This document shows, in pieces, positions 1 through 5,484 of a DNA stretch of 7,686 nt. The notes below the pieces were generated by a model. That model ran no database searches. It was given only the letters and a program-made list of their open reading frames with translations, and had not been told where the DNA came from. This DNA is from Candidatus Rokuibacteriota bacterium (GTDB lineage: Bacteria; Methylomirabilota; Methylomirabilia; Rokubacteriales; CSP1-6). Within the stretch, counting starts at the first letter, position 1, and every line of letters begins with the position of its first letter. The position numbers and the translations under genes were made by a program. The DNA is taken from the NCBI GenBank assembly GCA_003221595.1, contig QHSM01000165.1, positions 1 to 7,686 of the forward strand, read 5' to 3'.

Positions 1-628
1 CGGAGACGTCGAACCAGGCCGTGTTCGGCGTGCTGGGTAGGTGCGCGGTGTCGTTGACTGAGACCAGACGCGGGGGCCGGGCGATCGTCAGGGAGCAGTT
101 GTCGATGCGCATCCGCCAGAGGGAGTTGAACGAGAGGCCGAGCAGGTGGCAGAGATAAACGCTGATCACCCCGCCGTGCGCGACGACGAGGACGTCGTCG
201 CCGTTTCGATGGCGGGCGCCGATCTGGCCGATCGCCTTCAGCACGCGGCCGCACACGTCCGGTAGCGGCTCGCCGCCGGGCGGCGGACAGTCGAGGGGCG
301 AGCGGACCCACGCGTGATACGGGTTGCCCTCGCGGGCGCGGACCTCGTCGACCGTGCAGCCTTCCCACTCGCCGAGCGACAGCTCGCGCAGCTCCGGGAT
401 CGGCACCAGCGGGATCCCGGTTCCGGCCAGCGCGATCTCGGCCGTGTCCAGCGCGCGGCACATCGGGCTGACGTACGCGGCCGCGACGCGATAGCCCGTG
501 CGCAGCGCGCGGCCCAGCGCCGCGGACTGCACGCGGCCGAGATCGGAGAGGCCGACGTCGTTGGCGCCCTGGAACTTCCGCACCTGGTTCCACAGCGACT
601 GGCCGTGCCGCGCGAGCAGAAGCCTCAT
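1..628 (-). CDS. Histidine phosphatase family protein (phosphoglycerate-mutase-like), 3' end cut by window
   Basis: Cytosolic phosphatase/mutase of the histidine phosphatase superfamily, which works through a phospho-histidine intermediate. The 209 visible residues show the catalytic RHG at 7-9 (His8 the nucleophile), Arg58 in SPMCRALDTA, an acidic residue near 82 in LRELSLGEWEG, and the second catalytic His at 151 in VVAHGGVI. No stop is reached before the window edge, but family members are about 190-220 residues, so little should be missing. The ATG at 626-628 overlaps the TGA of gltX (ATGA) and has a GGAG at 637-640, 8 nt upstream, which supports this start. The overlap implies translational coupling to gltX. 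The substrate cannot be read from sequence: alpha-ribazole phosphatase, phosphoserine phosphatase or broad-specificity sugar phosphatase are all possible; a true glycolytic mutase is less likely given the short length. The fold assignment is firm, the substrate is not. Confidence 0.9.
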   Translation of the reverse strand, partial: MRLLLARHGQSLWNQVRKFQGANDVGLSDLGRVQSAALGRALRTGYRVAAAYVSPMCRALDTAEIALAGTGIPLVPIPELRELSLGEWEGCTVDEVRAREGNPYHAWVRSPLDCPPPGGEPLPDVCGRVLKAIGQIGARHRNGDDVLVVAHGGVISVYLCHLLGLSFNSLWRMRIDNCSLTIARPPRLVSVNDTAHLPSTPNTAWFDVS

Positions 629-2037
629 GCCGCCCGCTCCGCGAACTCGCGCGCCCGGCGCAGGCGAGCCAGGGACTCGACGGGGCCGAGCAGGGCGAGC
701 ACGTCGAAGATCGGCGGCGACGCCGTGCGGCCCGTCACCGCGAGACGGGCGAGCTGCGCGAGATCGACGAGCTTGAGCCCGAGCTCGTCGATGAGCGCGC
801 GGACGGCGCGCTCGATCGCCGCCGTCGTGAACTCGCCGAGGCCTTCCAGCCGCTCGATCACGAGTCCCAGGCGCCGCGCGCCCTCGGCGGTCAGGAGCTT
901 CGGCGCCGCCTTCGCGTCGTACGCCGACGGGGCCTCGAAGTAGAACCGCCCCTGCTCGACCATCTCGACGAGGGTCTTGGCGCGCTCCCGCAGCGTGTCC
1001 AGCATTCCCACGAACCGCGCCAGATCCGGCGGCGGCGTGAGTCCGGCCGCGCGCACGAAGGGCTCGACGAGCTCGGCCAGTCGCCGGCCGTCCATCGTCT
1101 TCAGATAGTGCTGAGAGAGCCACTCGAGCTTGGTCACGTCGAAGACCGCCCCGGAGGAGGCGACGTCCTTGATGTCGAACAGCTCGACGAGCTCGGCCCG
1201 CGAGAAGACCTCCTGGTCGCCGTGCGACCACCCGAGCCGCGCCAGGTAGTTCACCATCGCGTCGGCGACGTAACCCGCGTCGCGGAACGCCTGCACGGAG
1301 GTCGCGCCGTGCCGCTTCGAGAGCCGGCTCCGATCCTTGCCGAGGATCATCGACACGTGGGCGAACTCGGGGACGGCGTAGTCGAGCGCCTCGTAGCAGA
1401 GGATCTGCTTGGGCGTGTTCGACAGATGGTCGTCGCCGCGGACGACGTGGGTGATGCCCATCGTGACGTCGTCGACCACGACGCAGAAGTTGTACGTGGG
1501 GGTTCCGTCCGTGCGGACCAGGATCCAGTCGTCGAGCTGCGTGTGCTCGAAGGTGACCGGGCCGTGGATGAGGTCGTTCACGACGGTGGCGCCGGTGGTC
1601 GGAATCCGGAGGCGCAGGGCGCCGGCCGGCAGTCCGCGATCGCGGCAGCGTCCGGAATACCGGAACGTCTCGCCGCGCTGCTGGGCCGCCGCGCGCTCGC
1701 GGTCGAGCAGCTCGGGCGGACAGTCGCAGTAGTAGGCGCGGCCGGACCGGAGCAGCCGCTCGGCGTGCTCGCGGTAGATCGCGAGCCGCTCGGTCTGGCG
1801 ATACCCCGGGGTGGGCGACCCCTCGTCCCAGTCGAGCCCGAGCCACCGGAGCGCGTCGACGATCGCGACGATGTTGTCGTCGGTCGAGCGCGAGCGGTCC
1901 GTGTCCTCGATGCGGAGAATGAAGGTGCCGCGATGGTGACGCGCGAGGAGCCAGTTGAAGAGCGCGGTGCGGGCGCCGCCCACGTGGAGGTGGCCCGTCG
2001 GGCTCGGCGCGAAGCGGACGCGGATCGGCGCCGCCAT
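625..2037 (-). CDS. gltX: Glutamyl-tRNA synthetase
   Basis: Class I aminoacyl-tRNA synthetase charging tRNA-Glu with glutamate in the cytosol; 470 residues, the usual size. The catalytic Rossmann domain carries FAPSPTGHLHVGG (HIGH-type signature HLHV, 16-19), the glutamate-site region LRIEDTDRSR (41-50), RGDDHLSNTPKQI (200-212) and the KMSKS-type loop RLSKRHG (238-244). The C-terminal anticodon-binding helical part ends with AVTGRTASPPIFDVLALLG. A zinc-knuckle remnant reads CDC at 104-106 and C at 131, but the fourth position, usually His two residues after the last Cys, is Asp133. The reading frame is open 57 codons further upstream to 2208. That part overlaps the upstream gene and is Arg/Ser/Pro-rich with no family similarity, so I place the start at the ATG at 2035-2037, where the GluRS N-terminus begins. 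The upstream TGA lies 1 nt before it (TGACATG) and no Shine-Dalgarno is visible, so translation probably depends on reinitiation. Whether it is discriminating or also charges tRNA-Gln cannot be told. Confidence 0.97.
   Translation of the reverse strand: MAAPIRVRFAPSPTGHLHVGGARTALFNWLLARHHRGTFILRIEDTDRSRSTDDNIVAIVDALRWLGLDWDEGSPTPGYRQTERLAIYREHAERLLRSGRAYYCDCPPELLDRERAAAQQRGETFRYSGRCRDRGLPAGALRLRIPTTGATVVNDLIHGPVTFEHTQLDDWILVRTDGTPTYNFCVVVDDVTMGITHVVRGDDHLSNTPKQILCYEALDYAVPEFAHVSMILGKDRSRLSKRHGATSVQAFRDAGYVADAMVNYLARLGWSHGDQEVFSRAELVELFDIKDVASSGAVFDVTKLEWLSQHYLKTMDGRRLAELVEPFVRAAGLTPPPDLARFVGMLDTLRERAKTLVEMVEQGRFYFEAPSAYDAKAAPKLLTAEGARRLGLVIERLEGLGEFTTAAIERAVRALIDELGLKLVDLAQLARLAVTGRTASPPIFDVLALLGPVESLARLRRAREFAERAA
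637..640 (-). promoter_or_regulatory. Ribosome binding site of the histidine phosphatase gene
   Basis: GGAG on the minus strand, 8 nt before the ATG at 626-628 and inside the last codons of gltX. It is the best-spaced Shine-Dalgarno sequence in the window. It supports independent initiation in addition to coupling through the ATGA overlap. Confidence 0.6.
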
Positions 2038-2038
2038 G

Positions 2039-3115
2039 TCAGTACGTCTGGAACAGCCGACCCCAGGGGGTGCCGGCGAAGGCCCGGATGCGCGAGCGGC
2101 CGATCGTCGGATACCAGAGGAGGTCGTGGTAGACGTTCGAGGCGAACGGCGCCCAGACGGCGAGGGGCGAGTGGAGCAGAAGCCGCTTGAGCGGCCGCAG
2201 CGGACCACGCCGGATCAGCTGGTCGCCCCAGATCACGAGGCTCCGGCTGGTCTTGAAGCCCATCGAGAGGGCCGCGGCGTCGGTGTCGCCCACGATCTCG
2301 ATCCGCTTCGGGTCGGCCACCCCGAGCCCGCGCTCCTGGCACATCCGCAGATACGGGATCGAGAGCGGATCGAAGCCCATGATGCGCGCGGCGATCGCGT
2401 CGATCGCCACCTGATCGGCGGACGCCAGGATGAGATTCCCGACGCGCGGCACCATCGTGCGCGGTCCCGCGCCGTCGCCCATCACGGTGCCGTCCATCAC
2501 CGCGAGCACCGACGGATGCAGCTCACGCTGCATGTACATCAGGTCGACCATCACCTCGTGGATGTACTCGTGGGCGTAGTGCCGCACTTCCTTCAACAGG
2601 CCGCCGAAGGCGTTCTTGATCGCGCCGGTAGTGGTCGTGTGCCCGTGGACCTTGACGGTCGGCAGGTGGCAGACGTTTTTCCCGACGTACATCTTCGGAA
2701 TCTGAATCCCCTCCGGGAAGATCGCGTTCAGCTTCAGCAGCGGCGACTGGAACTTGTAGACGGTCCACTCGACGCCGGGCAGCGCGATGAACGGCACGCC
2801 GTGCCGCTCGAGCACCGGACGCCACTTGTTGTTCCGGCATCCGGCGATCGGATCGGTGACGACCGTCTTGTTCTCGACGGGGAAGAGTCGCCGCCGGTCG
2901 TACCCGTCCTCGAGCAATGTCGTCACCACGCCGTCGACCTGCCAGGGCTGGCTCGAGCACGCCGGGAAGTACTTGGTCCACGACAGGTTCAGCTTGAGGA
3001 TCAGGTCCTGGTCGCGACGCACCACCTGGTCGTACTTCACCAGGCGCATGAGGCGCCCGTAATCCTCGACGATTGACTCGGGGCGCGTGCGGAGGAGCGC
3101 GACTGCGCTGGACAT
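2039..3115 (-). CDS. DUF362 domain protein without ferredoxin domain
   Basis: A 358-residue protein that I recognise as DUF362 (PF04015), a family of unknown biochemical role. Visible family features are KLNLSW near 41-46; the core CHLPTVKVHGHTTTTGAIKN (149-168) followed by AFGGLL; VMDGTVMGDGAGPR; and a segment reading SADQVAIDAIAARIMGFDP. Many relatives carry a C-terminal 4Fe-4S ferredoxin module or a Tat signal. Here the Cys residues (53, 93, 149 and one in LRMCQER) are scattered with no CxxCxxC cluster, and there is no signal peptide, so it looks like a stand-alone soluble protein. The C-terminal third has several aromatic and hydrophobic residues (LLLHSPLAVWAPFASNVYH) that could touch a membrane; this is inference. 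It starts 10 nt after the stop of the DPPR synthase-like gene and ends 1 nt before gltX, so it is surely in the same transcript as both. The ATG at 3113-3115 is chosen because it follows the upstream stop directly and has a GGAG at 3129-3132. I know no function for this family and assign none. Confidence 0.88.
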   Translation of the reverse strand: MSSAVALLRTRPESIVEDYGRLMRLVKYDQVVRRDQDLILKLNLSWTKYFPACSSQPWQVDGVVTTLLEDGYDRRRLFPVENKTVVTDPIAGCRNNKWRPVLERHGVPFIALPGVEWTVYKFQSPLLKLNAIFPEGIQIPKMYVGKNVCHLPTVKVHGHTTTTGAIKNAFGGLLKEVRHYAHEYIHEVMVDLMYMQRELHPSVLAVMDGTVMGDGAGPRTMVPRVGNLILASADQVAIDAIAARIMGFDPLSIPYLRMCQERGLGVADPKRIEIVGDTDAAALSMGFKTSRSLVIWGDQLIRRGPLRPLKRLLLHSPLAVWAPFASNVYHDLLWYPTIGRSRIRAFAGTPWGRLFQTY

Positions 3116-3125
3116 CTGAACTATC

Positions 3126-4004
3126 TTACTCCAGCCGCGTGCCGTAAATGATCAGCAGAACCGCGCAGATCCAACCGACCGCGTTGATCATGAGCGCCCG
3201 GTCGCTGAGGAGCAGCTCCGACGGGTTGCCGCCGAGCTGGCGGCGGTAGAGCAGGTACAGATAGCGAAAGATTCCGTAGAGCACGAAGGGAAGCGTCGCC
3301 GGCAGCAGATGCGTGTGGAACTTCGCCACGGTCTCGGGCGACATCGTGTAGAGCGCATAGGCCGTCACCGTGGACGCGGTGACGACGGCGATCATCTGGT
3401 CCAGCAGCTCCGGGCTGTACTCGGCGAGAATCGGGCGGTGGCGCGCGGCGTCCCGGTCCAGCGTCAGGTACTCGAAGCGGCGCTTGCCTATGGCCAGGAA
3501 GAGGGCGAGCAGGATCGTGCAGATCAAGAGCCAGCCCGACATCTCCACGTCGATGACGACCGCGCCGGCGACGGCGCGCAGCACGAAGCCGCTGGCGACG
3601 ACGAGCACGTCGACGATGACCACGTGCTTCAGCCACGCCGAGTAGGCCACGAGAAGGGCGACGTACGCGAGCACCGTGACCAGGAACGGCCGCGCGAGCA
3701 AGGCACTCAGCCCGAGGCCTGCCAGGATGAGCGCGACCGCCGCGGCCACCGCGACGCCGACCGCAAGCCGACCGGCCGCAATCGGGCGCTCACGCTTGCG
3801 CGGGTCCAGCCCATCGCGCTCGCGGTCGGCGACGTCGTTCAGCAGGTAGATCGCGCCCGACACCGCGCAAAAGATGGCGAATGCCGCCAGCGCCGTCCAG
3901 GTCGCGCTCGTGAAGAGCCGCTGCGAGAAGACCAGGCCCGCGAGAACGAACAGATTCTTCACCCACTGTCGCGGGCGCATCGACACGACGATCTCTCTGA
4001 GCAT
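3126..4004 (-). CDS. UbiA-type decaprenyl-phosphate phosphoribosyltransferase (DPPR synthase-like)
   Basis: Integral membrane enzyme of the UbiA superfamily. It resembles mycobacterial DPPR synthase (UbiA/Rv3806c), which moves phosphoribose from PRPP to polyprenyl phosphate, the first committed step to lipid-linked ribose/arabinose. Seen in 292 residues: the basic entry RPRQWVKN (10-17); the Mg-binding NDVADRERD (56-64) followed by PRKRERPIAAG (68-78), matching the NDxxD...RPIAAG pattern of this subfamily; a second motif YSAWLKHVVIVD (121-132); and GFVLRAVAG, GKRRFE (173-178) and EYSPELLDQM. About nine hydrophobic segments are present. The start is set at the ATG at 4002-4004, just before the conserved N-terminus. 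It has no good Shine-Dalgarno; the Met at residue 9 has an upstream AGAGAG and is an alternative. The frame stays open to a GTG at 4172, adding 56 Arg/Pro-rich residues of no family likeness, which I reject. It leads the block DPPR synthase-DUF362-gltX-phosphatase. The usual partners (DPPR phosphatase, DprE1/DprE2 epimerase) are not in view. Subfamily call fairly sure; exact lipid and sugar inferred. Confidence 0.88.
   Translation of the reverse strand: MLREIVVSMRPRQWVKNLFVLAGLVFSQRLFTSATWTALAAFAIFCAVSGAIYLLNDVADRERDGLDPRKRERPIAAGRLAVGVAVAAAVALILAGLGLSALLARPFLVTVLAYVALLVAYSAWLKHVVIVDVLVVASGFVLRAVAGAVVIDVEMSGWLLICTILLALFLAIGKRRFEYLTLDRDAARHRPILAEYSPELLDQMIAVVTASTVTAYALYTMSPETVAKFHTHLLPATLPFVLYGIFRYLYLLYRRQLGGNPSELLLSDRALMINAVGWICAVLLIIYGTRLE
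3129..3132 (-). promoter_or_regulatory. Possible ribosome binding site of the DUF362 gene
   Basis: GGAG on the minus strand overlapping the last Leu-Glu-stop codons of the upstream prenyltransferase gene. It lies 13 nt before the DUF362 ATG, longer than the usual 5-9 nt, so it is only a moderate site. Confidence 0.4.
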
Positions 4005-4034
4005 CGCTAGCAACACGCCGACTGCGCGATGGCT

Positions 4035-4068
4035 GGGTGGCGGGGGCACCGGGGGCGGGCGGGAGGGG
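4035..4068 (+). other. G-run tract: potential G-quadruplex, and C-rich (rut-like) tract in the minus-strand RNA
   Basis: Six runs of three or more G lie in 34 nt on the plus strand (4035-4037, 4042-4046, 4051-4055, 4057-4059, 4061-4063, 4065-4068) with loops of 1-4 nt, which meets the standard G-quadruplex pattern. The genes here are on the minus strand, so the G-rich strand is the template and the transcript would be C-rich and G-poor, as in Rho loading sites. It ends about 30 nt upstream of the prenyltransferase start. No function is shown; part may be chance in G+C-rich DNA, but the strand asymmetry is stronger than in the surrounding genes. Confidence 0.55.
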
Positions 4069-4138
4069 TCGAGACGACCACGCGGCACGCGTGCGCTGCT
4101 CCTGCGCGGCTGGGCTCCACCCGGGCGCATGCGAGGCC

Positions 4139-4170
4139 GCGACGACACGGTGACTTCCGTCGGGCGTCGC
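4139..4170 (-). terminator. Bulged hairpin 3 nt after the dehydrogenase stop; possible transcript end
   Basis: On the minus strand a 6-bp outer stem GCGACG/CGTCGC (4165-4170 with 4139-4144) encloses a 4-bp inner stem ACGG/CCGT (4157-4160 with 4147-4150) around a 6-nt loop, with an asymmetric internal loop of 4 and 2 nt. It begins 3 nt after the TGA at 4174-4176. No T-run follows, so it is not a classical intrinsic terminator. It could protect the 3' end of the upstream transcript or act with the C-rich tract downstream as a Rho-dependent end. It is the only intergenic hairpin of this size that I noticed. Confidence 0.35.
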
Positions 4171-4173
4171 ACC

Positions 4174-5484
4174 TCAGAGGCGGATGACGTGGGTAGCGGG
4201 GGGCAGCGTGCCGGTCGCGTTGCGCGTGTCGATCACCAGCGGGGCGTCGCGGACGATCGCCGGCCAGTCGTAGCCGGCGTGCGCCGTGAGGATCAGCACG
4301 ACGTCCCGTGACGCGAGAGCGGCGGCGGTCCACGGGATCGACTCGAGCTTCGCGGCGCCGACCGTCACCGCCGGCACGTACGGATCGTGGTAGGCGACCG
4401 TCGCGCCCCGGCCGAGGAGGCCCTCGATGATCTCGAGGGCCGGCGAGTCGCGAACGTCGGCGACACCTGCCTTGTAGGCGACGCCGAGCACGAGGACGCG
4501 GGCGCCTCGAACGGCGCGGCTTCGGTCGTTGAGCGCATCCGCGACCATTTGCACGACGTAGTCCGGCATCCGGCGGTTGATCTCGTCCGCGAACGTGATG
4601 AAACGCGGCTCGTAGCCTTCCAGGCGCACCTTCCAGGAGAGGTAGTGCGGGTCCGAAGGCAAGCAGTGGCCGCCGAGACCGGGACCCGGGTAGAACGGCA
4701 TGAAGCCGAACGGCTTCGTCGACGCGGCGGCGATCACCTCCCAGACCGACAGGCCCAGGCGGCGGCACATGATCGCGAACTCGTTGACCAGCGCGATGTT
4801 GACCGACCGGAACGTGTTCTCGAAGAGCTTGACCATCTCGGCCGTCTCCGGTCCGGAGACGGGCACGACCTGGCGGGTCACCCGCCCGTACAGCGTCGAG
4901 GCCAGGTCGCGGCACGCGTCGGTGATGCCGCCGACGACCTTGGGGATGTCCCGGAGCGTCCAGCGCCGATTGCCCGGATCGATGCGCTCGGGCGAGAAGG
5001 CGATGAACACGTCGCGCCCCGCGACGAGCCCCCTGGCCTGCAGGCGCGGCAGCAGGATTTCCTGGGTCGTCCCGGGATAGGTCGTCGACTCGAGCACGAC
5101 GAGCTGGCCGCGGCGGATCACCTGGGCCACGGCGTCGGCCGCCCCGACGATGAAGGAGATGTCGGGCTCCTTCGACTTTCCCAGGGGCGTCGGGACGCAG
5201 ATGACGATCGCGTCCGCGTCCTTGAGCGCCCCGATGTCGTCGGCGGCGCTGAGGCGTCCGGCTCGCACCAGGCCGGCGAGCCGCTCCGTGGGGACGTCCT
5301 CGATGAAGCTCTCGCCCGCGCGCACCGCCGCGACGCGGCGCGCGTCGAGATCGACGCCGATCACGGTCGCGCCCGACTCGGCGAACGCGACCGCGAGCGG
5401 CAGTCCGACGTAGCCGAGACCGATGAGCCCCACGGTCGGCTCGCCGGCCAGTCGCTGCTTGAGCGCGTCGGCCGTCGTGGTCAC
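4174..5484 (-). CDS. UDP-N-acetyl-D-hexosamine (UDP-GlcNAc/ManNAc) 6-dehydrogenase, WbpA/WecC type
   Basis: Cytosolic NAD-dependent dehydrogenase that oxidises C6 of a UDP-hexose twice to give the uronic acid. The 436 residues match the family's size. N-terminal NAD domain: VGLIGLGYVGLPLA (GxGxxG at 22-27) with Asp45 ending strand 2. Mid-part: CVPTPLGKSKEPD (96-108), STTYPGTT (133-140), SPERIDPGN (164-172), ETAEMVKLFENTFR (213-226, Lys219). Catalytic Cys274 lies in GPGLGGHCLPSDPHYLSW. The C-terminal UDP-binding domain has VLVLGVAYKAGVADVRDSPA. SPERIDPGN and FGFMPFYPGPGLGGH point to the N-acetylhexosamine branch (WbpA, WecC) rather than UDP-glucose dehydrogenase; this is family knowledge, not proof. 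The start is a GTG at 5482-5484 overlapping the aminotransferase TGA (GTGA), with GAGGG at 5488-5492 only 3 nt away, so coupled initiation is likely. An open frame runs to 5556, but that part is Arg-rich shadow of the upstream gene. With the neighbouring aminotransferase it would make a precursor of a 2,3-diamino-hexuronic acid or similar sugar. Confidence 0.93.
   Translation of the reverse strand: MTTTADALKQRLAGEPTVGLIGLGYVGLPLAVAFAESGATVIGVDLDARRVAAVRAGESFIEDVPTERLAGLVRAGRLSAADDIGALKDADAIVICVPTPLGKSKEPDISFIVGAADAVAQVIRRGQLVVLESTTYPGTTQEILLPRLQARGLVAGRDVFIAFSPERIDPGNRRWTLRDIPKVVGGITDACRDLASTLYGRVTRQVVPVSGPETAEMVKLFENTFRSVNIALVNEFAIMCRRLGLSVWEVIAAASTKPFGFMPFYPGPGLGGHCLPSDPHYLSWKVRLEGYEPRFITFADEINRRMPDYVVQMVADALNDRSRAVRGARVLVLGVAYKAGVADVRDSPALEIIEGLLGRGATVAYHDPYVPAVTVGAAKLESIPWTAAALASRDVVLILTAHAGYDWPAIVRDAPLVIDTRNATGTLPPATHVIRL

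Larger units (their letters stand above)
4005..4173. other. 169-nt intergenic gap, the only sizeable non-coding stretch
   Basis: It lies between the dehydrogenase stop and the prenyltransferase start. It holds the hairpin at 4139-4170, a 10-nt palindrome GCACGCGTGC at 4085-4094 and the G-run/C-run tract at 4035-4068. I see no convincing -35/-10 pair and no good Shine-Dalgarno before the downstream ATG. It could be a boundary between two transcription units or an untranslated leader. The minus-strand frame is open through all of it, with more A/T at third codon positions than the neighbouring genes, which argues against coding. Confidence 0.6.

Noticed and set aside
181..200. Perfect 7-bp inverted repeat with 6-nt loop
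   Set aside because: Inside the phosphatase gene, encoding GDDVLVV; repeated Asp and Val codons make GAC/GTC inverted repeats by chance.
1108..2190. Long plus-strand open frame (360 codons) opposite gltX
   Set aside because: Composition is Arg/Val/Asp/Gly-rich with no recognisable domain; it is the usual antisense shadow of a G+C-rich gene whose own frame has clear GluRS motifs.
2038..2208. 57-residue N-terminal extension of gltX
   Set aside because: It overlaps the DUF362 C-terminus and lacks any GluRS similarity; GluRS proteins begin just before the FAPSPTG motif.
4085..4094. 10-nt palindrome GCACGCGTGC in the gap, as a possible operator
   Set aside because: Ten-nt palindromes are common in DNA this G+C-rich, there is no second copy nearby and no identifiable promoter to act on.
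4005..4172. 56-residue N-terminal extension of the prenyltransferase from a GTG at 4172
   Set aside because: Arg/Pro-rich, no family likeness, no Shine-Dalgarno, and more A/T at third codon positions than the body of the gene. The family N-terminus starts at the ATG at 4004.
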